Source of the DNA: Kalmanozyma brasiliensis GHG001
Lineage: Eukaryota > Basidiomycota > Ustilaginomycetes > Ustilaginales
Length of the DNA stretch: 64,000 bases
Direction of reading: 5' to 3'
NCBI RefSeq assembly: GCF_000497045.1
Contig: NW_015961970.1
Span: 1,550,802-1,614,801, forward strand
This document shows positions 1 through 9,134 of this stretch, in pieces (positions within the stretch are counted from its first letter, which is position 1; each line of letters begins with the position of its first letter). A program made the position numbers and the translations under genes. Below the pieces are notes generated by a model. That model did not search any database, was not told where the DNA came from, and worked only from the letters and a program-made list of their open reading frames with translations.

Positions 1-221
1 CATTCTCAGCTGCTACACTTGTCTGCATGGACCATGACCGCGCCATTTCCCTTCTGCATCTCGACTATGACTCACACCTCTCGACCACGCCGACGAGGCC
101 CTCAGATCAACGCGCCACGACAAAGCACAAGGATCATGCTGATGCGAGTTGACATTTTCGACGATGCCTGAAGGTAGGCAAGTCTAGACTACGGCGGACA
201 TGGCCTTCTCTTTTTGGGCAT
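1..221. other. left-edge non-coding stretch
   Basis: This is the sequence downstream of the aspartate aminotransferase stop. I see no convincing reading frame, RNA gene or repeat. It probably holds the 3' UTR of the aminotransferase and perhaps the end of a neighbour beyond the window. Confidence 0.4.
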
Positions 222-1520
222 CTAGCTGGTCACCTTGTGCAGCGACTCAGCAAGGTGCTGAACGTTCTGGTTGGTGATACCGGCCACCGAGATACGACCG
301 TCGCCGGTAAGGTAGACGTGGTGTTCGTTGACCAGCTTGGCCACCTGCTCTGGCGAGATGCCCAGGAAGGCAAACATGCCGATCTGGTTGGTGATGTGGT
401 CCCAGTTGAGCTTCGAGTTGAGGTCCTTCACGAGCAGATCCTTGAGCGTCGATCGCATGCCGTTGATGCGGTCCGCCATGCCCTTGACCTCGCCCAGCCA
501 CTGCTGGTACAGCTGCTGGTCGGCCAGGATGGTGCCGGCGATCTTGGCTCCGTGCATGGGCGGGTTCGAGTAGAGGGGTCGCACAATGATCTTGATCTGG
601 CTGTCAACGCGCGCGCGCTCGTCGGGGTCAGCGCAGACGATCGAGAAGGCGCCGACACGCTCACCGTAGAGACCCATGTTCTTGGCAAACGACTGCGAGA
701 GGCAGATCTGGTGTCCCTCCTCCACAAAGTGACGAACAGCAAAGGCGTCCTTGTCCGTGTCACCACTGGCGAAACCCTGGTAGGCCATGTCGAAGAAGGG
801 GAAGTGACCCTTCTCCTTGACCACGTTGCTGATCTCCTTCCACTGCTCAACGGTCGGGTCGACACCCGTGGGGTTGTGCGCACAGGCGTGCAGCAGAACA
901 ATCGAGCCAGCTGGCGCCGCCTTGATGTCGTCAATCATGCCCTTGAAGTCGAGTCCGACCGTCTTCTTGTCGTAGTAGCGGTACTGCTTGACCTCGAGGC
1001 CGCTGTCACGGAAGATGGGCGTGTGGTTGCCCCACGAGGGGGTGGGAAGGTAGATCGTCTTGGCTTCAGGGTAGTGACGCTGGAGGAAGGCACCACCGAT
1101 GCGAAGAGCACCGGTACCCGAGATGGACTGCGTGATGGCGATGCGGTTCTCCTTGACGGGTGCGCTGTCCTTGCCGTAAGCGAGAATCGCAGCATTCTTG
1201 GTGAAGTCGGCGAGACCAGTGATGGGCAGGTACTCCTTGTCACCCTTGGCAGTGAGGACGATCTCCTCGGCCTGGCGCACCGAGGGGAGAACGTATGGCT
1301 TGCCGTTTTCGTCACGGTAGGCACCGACACCGAGGTTGATCTTGCGCGAGTCCTGGTCACGCTTGAAGGCCTCGGTGACACCCAGAATCGGGTCAGGAGG
1401 ACCCGCCTTGACGTGAGCCCAGGTGCTCTTGAACTGACGCACGGCGGGCAGCGAGAGCGCGCCGAAGCGGGGTGCCTGCGAGGCACGGACGGCCGTTCGG
1501 ATGGTAGCGGGAGCAAGCAT
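222..1520 (-). CDS. AAT1: mitochondrial aspartate aminotransferase
   Basis: A PLP enzyme interconverting aspartate/2-oxoglutarate and oxaloacetate/glutamate, part of the malate-aspartate shuttle. The 432-residue single exon starts at an ATG with an Arg/Ala-rich amphipathic presequence (about residues 1-30). The mature body opens with [16 protein letters not shown], nearly identical to animal GOT2. Visible active-site features are the HNPTG loop (215-219), the FFDMAYQGF segment whose Asp244 would bind the pyridine nitrogen, and the Schiff-base lysine in [16 protein letters not shown] (Lys280). Length is normal for the family. The presequence and GOT2-like start favour the mitochondrial over the cytosolic isoform. 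It shares a divergent promoter with the SLS1-like gene. Confidence 0.96.
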   Translation of the reverse strand: MLAPATIRTAVRASQAPRFGALSLPAVRQFKSTWAHVKAGPPDPILGVTEAFKRDQDSRKINLGVGAYRDENGKPYVLPSVRQAEEIVLTAKGDKEYLPITGLADFTKNAAILAYGKDSAPVKENRIAITQSISGTGALRIGGAFLQRHYPEAKTIYLPTPSWGNHTPIFRDSGLEVKQYRYYDKKTVGLDFKGMIDDIKAAPAGSIVLLHACAHNPTGVDPTVEQWKEISNVVKEKGHFPFFDMAYQGFASGDTDKDAFAVRHFVEEGHQICLSQSFAKNMGLYGERVGAFSIVCADPDERARVDSQIKIIVRPLYSNPPMHGAKIAGTILADQQLYQQWLGEVKGMADRINGMRSTLKDLLVKDLNSKLNWDHITNQIGMFAFLGISPEQVAKLVNEHHVYLTGDGRISVAGITNQNVQHLAESLHKVTS

Positions 1521-1836
1521 GTCGTATGTTTGCGACCGGATGCGGGGATGAAGATGGGTGATGGTGAGGATGAGAGGAAGATGAAGATCGAGCTAGCCGA
1601 GAAGAAAGGGTTGGGTCAACGTAACCTTGGTTGCGTGCGACTGTTGTTCGAGGATTGGAGTGTGAATCACAGTCACAGGTGAGGAACGACCTCACCGAAC
1701 AGATCGCCGGCCAAGCTTCTGCGAGAAGAAAGCGGGGGCACCACACACACCAGCGGCACATCAGCGAGTCAGACTCTCTCTCCCCTCGTCGCACAGACCG
1801 GCATCGGACCGCTTTTCTTTCTCTGCTAGCCCATCG

Positions 1837-1852
1837 CTCTCTCTCTCTCTCT
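1837..1852. repeat. (CT)8 microsatellite
   Basis: An uninterrupted CT dinucleotide run within a pyrimidine-rich part of the AAT1/SLS1-like divergent promoter. It reads as GA on the AAT1 sense strand. Confidence 0.9.
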
Positions 1853-2042
1853 GACTCAACTCGTGAAAAGCCGGGAATCTTTTCGACATCTCCCGAGCCT
1901 AGACGACAGTAGCCTAACATTGTGAGCAATTCCGCCGCTCGGGAGTCGGCGATGGAATTTCTCGCTTTTTGGCTGACAAGAAATGATTTCTTCTTGGTGA
2001 TTTTCGAGAATTCTGCTCTCCTGTGTCATTGACCTGTTCAGC

Positions 2043-2060
2043 ATGCTTTCCAGACTCTAG
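2043..2060 (+). other. upstream ORF (5 codons) before SLS1-like gene
   Basis: ATG, four further sense codons and TAG, 92 nt before the chosen start. It matters only if transcription starts upstream of it, which the sequence alone cannot show. Confidence 0.3.
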
Positions 2061-2152
2061 ACATCGTCATCTCTCCACTACATCAAAGAAAGGCCTCCTC
2101 CCTCGACACAGGGCAAGCAGGGTCGGACTTAGTGGCGCCGAAGTCAAGCGCG

Positions 2153-5095
2153 ATGGCGGCACAATCATGTGCCAGGCGTGCACACCAGCTCGCAGCTTCG
2201 ATCCTCACAAACGGTGTCGGTCCCTCTCGACTGCCAACTGTCCAGGCATGCCGGTGCCATTTGCACATGTCCAGCAAGCTTCCAACGTCGTCGTCAAGCC
2301 CAGCAGTGACATTCAGAAGCTTCAGCTCCACCATCCTGCGTCACGACCAAGACGAGAAAGCACGGTCCGAGTCGGCCGCTCCTCAGGCTGCCGAAGTACC
2401 GACCAACGCGAGGACCAAGAGCGCCAGGCTTCTCGCAGAAGAGGTCGCCGATGCGGAACCGACACTCGAGTACCTCGACTCGCTCAAACCGAGAGCGCGC
2501 CGGCTTCAACCTGAGCAGCAGCGCCCGCGACGCGGCACCGTCAACCCCTTCGCCAAAGCCTCGAGTAACAAGAATAGCGCCGAGAACAAACAGTGGGAGC
2601 GCACACGGGTGCGCATCAACGCCTCGTTCACCAGAGATCAGCTCGCGTCGCTGGGAAGAGCGGCGAAGCTTCCGGGTAGCTACGCAAGGACGATCAGGAA
2701 GGACGAACTTGTGCGCCGGATCATGGTGCACCGCTTCGGCATGGAGGATGCACGGGAAAGGGCGGATCGAGAGAAGCGTGAGGAGCTCGAGAAGCGGTCC
2801 GTCCACATCGCGTTCCGGCCGTCTGAGATGTATCTGCTATTGGCGAGAGGGTCTGGTAGGGTAAGACAGGAGGCGAGCAATGCGCAGGTGGCGATTTTGC
2901 CCAAAGCACCGGCGAAGGAGAACGCACAGCAAGGGAATGCAACGGAGAAGCTCGGGTTCTGGATACGAGGCAAGGACCAGGGCATCGAACGCATGACAAA
3001 GTGGGTGGACGAGTTCAAGCACACGATCAAACACAGGGACGAGGAAGTCGTACTTTCCGCCCAGGCACAGGGAGCGGAGACGTCGGATGCCGGTGTCAGC
3101 GAGGTTCTCCCCGCCGAGCTGGTGCGCTTCATCTCGCAGCTTTCGCGGTGCTTTATGGAAGCGAGTCCGATTGAGAACGGCAAGGTGACGCTCTCGCTCG
3201 CCTATCTCGACGAGCGTGATGCACACAAGGCGGTTCTGCTCCTCCGCCAGTACCATGCCCAAAGCGCGGAGGCCATGCAACGCATCGGCGCAGCTGCGTA
3301 CAGCAACCAAATCGATTCGGAACGAAAGTATTCGATGCTGCCCTTCGTACCCAACGAGCCGACACCATGGACCAAGCAGGCGGATGACCTGCTTTACGGC
3401 TCGCAGTCGGACATTTCCTTCCGCGTCGCCAGCGTTCCCGAGCTGAACGCCTTCTCCATGCTTTCCACCGCCCGACTGCCCACGATGCAGCTCGAGGCAT
3501 GGTCCAACCAAGGCGACCTCCCGTTCTCGGACCCTTTCCGCGCCTTATTCGACTCTGTGTCCGCATCTGCATCCTTCGACGCTGCCACCAAGGACCTTGA
3601 GCTCAGCGCCGAGCTCGGCTACGTCCTGTTCGATTCCAACGGCCTCTCCCTCGCAGACGAGGACGTGTCGGAGCCCGAGGTGCTCTCTCGCCTCTCGGAC
3701 CCGCTCGCGCCCCCTCGTCCTGGCACGTGGCCCATCAGCGATGTCCTCTCGTGGACCCGTCAACTCCGCACCCGTTTCGGGCGTGAGGCCTCCCGCTTCG
3801 TACCAGCAACACTATTCCGCTCGCAAAAGAACATCTCGCTCGACATCTGGCTGGAGCGCCAGGGCTGGGCGATCCACAGCGAGGGGACGACGACGCAGAC
3901 GACACTCGTGTATCAGTCTGCGGACGAGGGTTGCGCGGAACAAGGGACCAAGCTCGAGGTCGTGCTGACCAGGAGGCTGTCGGAGACGGGTGGGAGACGC
4001 GGATGGCAGGTGCACGAGGCAAAGTGGGTTGCCGAGGCGCAAGGGGACCTGATGGTCCCGGACAAGGGCGCGGATGTGAGGCTGGGTGCGAGAACGATGG
4101 TCAGGCTCGAAGGGGAGGAGCTGGGTGAGGTAGTGGAGGCGCTGGATGCGTGGAACAGCTCGAAGGCGATCCCGGCCAAGGTCGACGTCGAAGCGGCAGA
4201 GGCGGAAGTGCAAGCGGCAGATGCGGAGGAGGAAGTGGACAACGTGCTCGGTGGCGAGACCGAGGTCGTGGAGGCCGAAGCTCCGCCCACAGAAGCGCAG
4301 GAGACGGCGAAGAATGTCCCTGCGAAGGCAAGCGCTCTGCCTCCGTCGATGCTCAATCTGAAGGCCGGAAAGATGGCCTTGGAGAGCGTGACGAGAGCGA
4401 GGGTGCAGACGTACATGCAGCGGTCTGCGATGGCTGCTATCCGCTCGCAGGCGGCTGCGACTGCCGAGCCTGAGGTCGCTGTGTCCTCCGCCGCGTCTGA
4501 GGCAGCAGCCGACCAGAACGAAGCTGCGGAATCACCGTCGGTCACGGTAGAGTCTTCGGAGGAGCCGGTCACAACGGCTGGAGTCAGTCAAGACGAAAGC
4601 GCCCCCAGCGATCCGAGCACATCCTCGGACGCATCTGCGGAGACCACCGACGACTCAATTCCTCCCACGATCGCTGAAGTAGCCCAAGGCGAGAGCGCCG
4701 AAACAGCCACACCCGCAGACGCACCTGTCATCACCAATGACTCGACTGCGATCACCACCGCTGAAGTTGCTCAGGACGCACCGATCGAAGCAGGCATCCC
4801 GACAGATGCGCCAGCACCAAACGAATCGACTCCCATCACCACCGCTGACAACGATCCTCGTGCCGGCGCAGACACACACGTCGACTCAGTCCACGCAGCC
4901 GAGCAGGCCTCAGCCCCGCTCTCACCTCTGCTCATCCGCAACATGTCCCAAGACGTCGTCACCGAAACCACCGCCGAGTCTTTGCGTCTGGTGTGGCGCC
5001 TCCCTCCCTCGTCACCGCAGACCGTGCCCGAATGGCAATCTCTTGTCTCGCCCATCTCGGCCCTCCTGGACCGTCACGATCTATCCACACGCTAA
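2153..5095 (+). CDS. SLS1: SLS1-like mitochondrial inner-membrane regulator
   Basis: A large (about 980 aa) protein with an N-terminal Ser/Arg-rich, acid-poor targeting region. The region around NASFTRDQLASLGRAAKLPG and the following RKDELVRRIMVHRFGM resembles the N-terminal motif of the fungal SLS family, whose yeast member couples mitochondrial mRNAs to translation at the inner membrane. The middle is weakly conserved. The C-terminal 270 residues are acidic and Ala/Thr/Glu-rich with a degenerate 29-residue repeat. The open frame extends 7 codons upstream from a GTG, but the first ATG is at 2153. The family call is from motif memory, so moderately sure. It converges on ATM1 with a 73-nt gap. 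Confidence 0.62.
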   Translation: MAAQSCARRAHQLAASILTNGVGPSRLPTVQACRCHLHMSSKLPTSSSSPAVTFRSFSSTILRHDQDEKARSESAAPQAAEVPTNARTKSARLLAEEVADAEPTLEYLDSLKPRARRLQPEQQRPRRGTVNPFAKASSNKNSAENKQWERTRVRINASFTRDQLASLGRAAKLPGSYARTIRKDELVRRIMVHRFGMEDARERADREKREELEKRSVHIAFRPSEMYLLLARGSGRVRQEASNAQVAILPKAPAKENAQQGNATEKLGFWIRGKDQGIERMTKWVDEFKHTIKHRDEEVVLSAQAQGAETSDAGVSEVLPAELVRFISQLSRCFMEASPIENGKVTLSLAYLDERDAHKAVLLLRQYHAQSAEAMQRIGAAAYSNQIDSERKYSMLPFVPNEPTPWTKQADDLLYGSQSDISFRVASVPELNAFSMLSTARLPTMQLEAWSNQGDLPFSDPFRALFDSVSASASFDAATKDLELSAELGYVLFDSNGLSLADEDVSEPEVLSRLSDPLAPPRPGTWPISDVLSWTRQLRTRFGREASRFVPATLFRSQKNISLDIWLERQGWAIHSEGTTTQTTLVYQSADEGCAEQGTKLEVVLTRRLSETGGRRGWQVHEAKWVAEAQGDLMVPDKGADVRLGARTMVRLEGEELGEVVEALDAWNSSKAIPAKVDVEAAEAEVQAADAEEEVDNVLGGETEVVEAEAPPTEAQETAKNVPAKASALPPSMLNLKAGKMALESVTRARVQTYMQRSAMAAIRSQAAATAEPEVAVSSAASEAAADQNEAAESPSVTVESSEEPVTTAGVSQDESAPSDPSTSSDASAETTDDSIPPTIAEVAQGESAETATPADAPVITNDSTAITTAEVAQDAPIEAGIPTDAPAPNESTPITTADNDPRAGADTHVDSVHAAEQASAPLSPLLIRNMSQDVVTETTAESLRLVWRLPPSSPQTVPEWQSLVSPISALLDRHDLSTR
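4673..4843 (+). repeat. degenerate tandem repeat in the SLS1-like C-terminus
   Basis: Two adjacent in-frame units of 87 and 84 nt encode similar 29- and 28-residue segments, both starting AEVAQ, continuing with a (A/T)DAP core and ending ITT. An imperfect third relative precedes them. The region is low-complexity Ala/Thr/Asp/Pro. Confidence 0.7.
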
Positions 5096-5168
5096 CTTCA
5101 TCTGTACTCTAGACAACCTCAAACACGCAACTCAGCACCCTATATGTGTCTATCAATTTCGCATTCGT

Positions 5169-7436
5169 TCATGGTGTCTTGGACTGCCTCTCCAGATCGT
5201 CCAAATTCTCCCCAGCTCCAGCACCATGACCGACGCCTACCGTCGACTGAGCCTGCCAGAGATCCCAATACAGCCCGTGTCTCTCCAACAGCTCCTCGTG
5301 CGTGCCCTGTTCGCTCACGCCCCCTGCCTGGAGGACAATGATGAAATCGCTATCGCTAATCGTCCTGAGTCTGTGAGCAACGAAAATTGCCGTCCGTTTC
5401 TCCGCGAGGAGCGTCGCATTGATGTTTCGCATCAACTCCGTTTCGGTATAGCTATCCAGCGCAGAGGTTGCTTCGTCGAAAAAGAGGATCGAGGGGTTTT
5501 TGAGAAGCAATCGGGCTACGGCAAGACGTTGTTTCTCACCACCCGAGATCATGAGTCCTCGTTCACCGACTTTGGTGGCGTATCCATCGGGAAGGTTCGC
5601 CACGATCTGATCGACTTTCGCTGCTTTCGCCGCGCGTTCGACGTCCGCATCGGATGCGTCGAGTCGACCATAGCGGATGTTGTGTCGAATATCTGCGTTG
5701 AACAACGGGGTGTCTTGTGGGACTACGCCGATATGTCGTCGGAGCGAGTCGAGAGAGACCTTGGTGATGTCCTGACCGTCAATGTAGATCTTACCGGACT
5801 GCGGCTCGTAGAACCGGAAGAGGAGACGGAAGATGGTGGATTTACCACAACCGGATGGACCGACAAAGGCGGTTTTGAGCCCGGCAGGGACGGTAAAGCT
5901 GATGTTGCGGAAGATGGGACGGTCGGGGTGGTAGCCGAAGGTCACGTTCTCGAACCGAATCTCCCCACCTGTCACGCGCAGGGGCGGTGCGTTGGGGTTC
6001 TGCTTGACCGACACGTTGACGTTCTCCAGATTGAACATGGTCTCCATATCAATGAGACTCTGACGCAACTCCCGATACACCGTTCCCAAAAAGTTCAACG
6101 GAAGGGACAACTGGAAAACGAGCTGGTTGACCATGACCAAATCGCCCACCGTCATGGTCCCATTCGTCACCCCCTGCGCCGCCAACAGCATCATCACCGT
6201 CAAACTCGTACTGAAAATCGCATTCTGACCCGAATTCAACGCCGCCAGACTCGTAGCCACCTTGATGGAGCTCTTCTCGTAGTCCGCCAACGCCGCGTCA
6301 TACTTGGCAATCTCGTGCGCTTCGTTGTTGAAGTACTTGACCGCCTCGTAGTTGAGCAGGCTATCGACGGAGGTGGTAGCGGCGCGATTGTCGGCTGCGT
6401 TGGCCTCTTTGCGGAATCGAGTTCGCCAGGAGGTGGTGCGGATGGTGAACCATGCGTAGGCGGCCATGGTGACGGCTGTTACGGCGGCGAAGGATGGACC
6501 GCATTTGTAGGAGAGGATGCCACACACCATGGTGATCTCGAGCGCGGTGGGGACGATGTGGAAGACGATGCTGGTGAGGAGGAAAGAAATACCCTTTGTT
6601 CCACGGTCGATAGCACGGGTAAGACCGCCGGTCTGACGGGTCAGATGCCAGCCGAGATCTAAGGCGAGCAGGTGGGTGAAGACCGATTTTGCGACTCGAC
6701 GGATCGAGCGCTGAGCGACGTTGGCGAACACCGCGTTGCGCAACTCGGAAAACGCTGCTGCGCCCACACGCGCGAGACCGTATCCGAGTACCGCACTGCC
6801 CGCGACCACCCAGACCGTGTTGGGGTTGGTCATGTCGAGCGGCGCATTGACCACCTCGTTGAGCCGGTCAACGATCGTCTTGAAGAAGAAGGGTACTTGG
6901 ACATTGAGCAGCTTGCCACCGATGAGAAGGGCGAGGGCGAGAACGACGCGTTGCTTGGTACCGAAATCGCCTTTGGGCCAAACGTACTGGATGAGCTTCT
7001 TGATGATGGCCCAGTCGACCATGCGTTGCTCTTGGACGGTTTTCTCGCGTGCGTTGAGGTTGAGCGGGTCGTCTCCGTCGGGCTGCTTCTTTTGCGTCGA
7101 GGTGGGGGACTTGCTCGACGGTGCGCTGGGAGCGGATGTCTCTGCAGCTGCGATGATCTTGTCCGAGGCGCTGCGTGTTTGTTGTTTTGGCGCACCGTTG
7201 CTGTCCTGACCCGCGGCCATGTGTTGGTAGAATCGCACTTTCGAGGCGTGTAGCGCATTGACGCCTAGTGCAGTGTTTGTCCGACTTGTGCTAGCCCATG
7301 CATTGCTTCTGGTTGACAGCGTAGCTATTGAAGTAGGGTAAAAGCGCGACGAGGGAATGCCGGAAGAGATGAGACGGTGCGAAGGACGATGAGCGTCGAT
7401 CGACTGCCAAGGGAGCCGCCGGATGGCGACCCTCAT
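5169..7436 (-). CDS. ATM1: mitochondrial ABC transporter Atm1
   Basis: A half-size ABC exporter of the mitochondrial inner membrane (ABCB7/Atm1 family) that exports a glutathione-linked sulfur compound needed for cytosolic Fe-S cluster assembly. The 755-residue single exon begins with a basic, Ser-rich presequence (about 1-130). A six-helix membrane domain follows (about 160-460) with the family-typical [10 protein letters not shown] segment. The nucleotide-binding domain has Walker [10 protein letters not shown] (526-534), signature ISGGEKQR (630-637), Walker B LFFDEA (651-656) and the switch His688. All catalytic motifs are intact and length is normal. The start is an ATG. A 1.7-kb gap separates it from the divergent hydrolase gene. 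Confidence 0.96.
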   Translation of the reverse strand: MRVAIRRLPWQSIDAHRPSHRLISSGIPSSRFYPTSIATLSTRSNAWASTSRTNTALGVNALHASKVRFYQHMAAGQDSNGAPKQQTRSASDKIIAAAETSAPSAPSSKSPTSTQKKQPDGDDPLNLNAREKTVQEQRMVDWAIIKKLIQYVWPKGDFGTKQRVVLALALLIGGKLLNVQVPFFFKTIVDRLNEVVNAPLDMTNPNTVWVVAGSAVLGYGLARVGAAAFSELRNAVFANVAQRSIRRVAKSVFTHLLALDLGWHLTRQTGGLTRAIDRGTKGISFLLTSIVFHIVPTALEITMVCGILSYKCGPSFAAVTAVTMAAYAWFTIRTTSWRTRFRKEANAADNRAATTSVDSLLNYEAVKYFNNEAHEIAKYDAALADYEKSSIKVATSLAALNSGQNAIFSTSLTVMMLLAAQGVTNGTMTVGDLVMVNQLVFQLSLPLNFLGTVYRELRQSLIDMETMFNLENVNVSVKQNPNAPPLRVTGGEIRFENVTFGYHPDRPIFRNISFTVPAGLKTAFVGPSGCGKSTIFRLLFRFYEPQSGKIYIDGQDITKVSLDSLRRHIGVVPQDTPLFNADIRHNIRYGRLDASDADVERAAKAAKVDQIVANLPDGYATKVGERGLMISGGEKQRLAVARLLLKNPSILFFDEATSALDSYTETELMRNINATLLAEKRTAIFVAHRLRTISDSDFIIVLQAGGVSEQGTHEELLERHGLYWDLWQAQSTVGVGHGAGAGENLDDLERQSKTP

Positions 7437-7717
7437 AGTGCTTGTAGCAGCGCAAGACGCAAGCTGCTGTCTTGATCGTTGAGATGGTCGCGTAGTATTG
7501 GATGCTCGTCAAAGTAAGAAGCGGAGGTGAATCGAGAAGAAGAAGCTCTGGTGAGAAAGCCGCCGAGTTCCGGCATGATTGCGTTTGCAAAGCCGTGTGC
7601 CCATGCGCCGTGCTTGTCGTGCTCCGAGTGGAGGATGACGACCTTGCCGGTCACTTCCCTTTTCAAAGGACACCAACTTAGTATCTGCCGACGTAACAGC
7701 TTCGAACCCAAAAATTC

Positions 7718-7727
7718 GGCTCGGCAA
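7718..7727 (+). repeat. 10-mer direct repeat, copy 1 (GGCTCGGCAA)
   Basis: First of three identical same-orientation 10-mers in the ATM1/hydrolase intergenic region; the others are at 8078-8087 and 8148-8157. Confidence 0.7.
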
Positions 7728-7992
7728 AGAGACGGGATCGGCGTTCTCTCGCGGCTGATTTTTGACATGTTCTCTCCGAACGCCCGCCAAACTGAGTTCC
7801 AAAAACATGTCTCCGAACAGCATTCCCCTGTGCCATGGTACTTACACGGACGACAGACCATTGCTGCTCCGTCAGGTGGCCTACGCTGTCCGTTTGAGAT
7901 GCGCATCGAGTCTTGCGATCTAGTCACTTGTAGCGATCATCGCGATGGTGACGTGAGACAAGCTAGTGAAGAAAGTGCGACTTTGTTTCGAC

Positions 7993-8014
7993 CCTGTCAC
8001 GGTGTTGTGACAGG
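7993..8014. repeat. perfect 8-bp inverted repeat
   Basis: CCTGTCAC and its exact complement GTGACAGG flank a 6-nt loop. It could be a dimeric transcription-factor site or a short hairpin. Confidence 0.7.
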
Positions 8015-8077
8015 CGTGAGCGCGGCTAAATGAAAGAGGGTTTGCCAGCAGAGGCTCTCAAGCCAAGGTGGCCAAGA

Positions 8078-8087
8078 GGCTCGGCAA
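8078..8087 (+). repeat. 10-mer direct repeat, copy 2 (GGCTCGGCAA)
   Basis: Second copy, preceded by AGA and followed by CTT. It lies 61 nt before the third copy. Confidence 0.7.
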
Positions 8088-8147
8088 CTTTTCATTTCGC
8101 CTAGCCAAAAAGGCAGGTGATGGGCGCCAATCACCCACATGCACCTC

Positions 8148-8157
8148 GGCTCGGCAA
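8148..8157 (+). repeat. 10-mer direct repeat, copy 3 (GGCTCGGCAA)
   Basis: Third identical copy, in the same orientation as the other two. Confidence 0.7.
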
Positions 8158-8973
8158 GCATCACCAACTACCACTCGACCTCGATCAACACCCAAGGCGC
8201 AGTGAGTGGGAACACCTCACGGCGGTTGGTAGCATAGCGAGGTCACTCAATATCTAATGTCACAGCAAAAGCGGAGGAGTCGATCCTCGAGTACGCGAAA
8301 CTGACCGGGATGAGCTCGAGTCCGCCAGGGGCAAACACCCCAAACCTCGGATGCAGCCAACGCGTGGTGCATATGCACGTCTGTGCCGGCTCGCACAAGG
8401 ACACTCTTCTTATCGTCTTTGACCTTCTCACACGAATCGAGTCTGCAGCGACGATCATGCGTCTCCTCCGGCGATCAAACGACTCACTCGGATAGTCACT
8501 TCCTCCCGTTTTCAATGTCCGCTGCCTAGCGCCACCGCTTGACCACGCTGCAAAACTTTCTCCGGAAACTGCCCTCGTCCTTCTAGCACGCTGCGCCCTG
8601 GATGATGCTGCTGCCGGGTCCTCGTCATTCGTCCCTTCACACCCTCGATCCGCGGAAGTCCTGATCCTGCTTCCTTGCTCCCGCTTGGCCCATCTTGGCA
8701 ACGGCTACGACGCCAAATACACTGGCTGTCCAGGATACCTTCATATTCGACCATACCCTTCCATGGCCAAAACATTCGAGACACGCCCTCCTTTCCGAGT
8801 ATCGCTCGGCTACTCTCGATCTTGTTCGTCGACCCGGCCAGCATCTCACGCTGATTCTCGCTACGCAGCCGGCTCTTCCGATTCTACGCCCTACCATCAC
8901 AGATAGCGTTTGGGTTGGCTGATTCACTCGAAGCTCGACCAAGCCAGTCACGTTCTATCCAGCACAAGCCTCT

Positions 8974-8980
8974 TATAAGG
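8974..8980 (+). promoter_or_regulatory. TATA-like element for the hydrolase gene
   Basis: TATAAGG lies about 155 nt upstream of the hydrolase ATG, a plausible core-promoter distance given a leader of roughly 100 nt. The assignment is by sequence only. Confidence 0.3.
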
Positions 8981-9134
8981 GCTTGGCGCAGCAAAACTCC
9001 GCTGCTGCACTCGTATCTCCGTCTCAGTCTCGGTATACATAAGGAGCTACTCATCGGCTCAAGGCCGTCCCTGAACATCACAGTCTCCATCTCTGTGCAG
9101 TGACCTACGTCGTACACCACCGAAAATCGGAAGC

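Larger units (their letters stand above)
1521..2152. promoter_or_regulatory. divergent promoter AAT1 / SLS1-like
   Basis: This 632-nt gap separates two divergent mitochondrial-protein genes and must hold both promoters and 5' leaders. It contains pyrimidine-rich tracts, including a (CT)8 run at 1837-1852, and a five-codon upstream ORF at 2043-2060 ahead of the SLS1-like start. I see no strong TATA element. Confidence 0.5.
7437..9134. promoter_or_regulatory. long divergent intergenic region ATM1 / secreted hydrolase
   Basis: This 1.7-kb stretch holds only short, low-quality frames on both strands with no recognisable domain. It contains three same-orientation copies of GGCTCGGCAA, a perfect 8-bp inverted repeat at 7993-8014, and a TATAAGG element at 8974-8980, about 155 nt before the hydrolase ATG. 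Its length, well above the 300-700 nt typical here, suggests complex regulation of at least one flanking gene. I cannot exclude a short non-coding RNA. Confidence 0.5.

Noticed and set aside
237..1682. 481-codon open frame on the plus strand opposite AAT1
   Set aside because: It starts without a family-like N-terminus, mirrors AAT1 codon structure, and has no recognisable domain. It is a shadow of GC-rich third positions.
4737..6662. 641-codon plus-strand frame opposite ATM1 and the SLS1-like tail
   Set aside because: It overlaps two strong genes; its sequence is the antisense of ATM1 motifs (including Walker A).
7690..7710. TTCGAACCC resembling a tRNA T-loop
   Set aside because: No acceptor stem, anticodon arm or D-loop could be arranged around it.
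7433..7927. minus-strand frame of about 160 codons upstream of ATM1
   Set aside because: It overlaps the ATM1 start, lacks any conserved pattern, and is matched by an equally long frame on the other strand.
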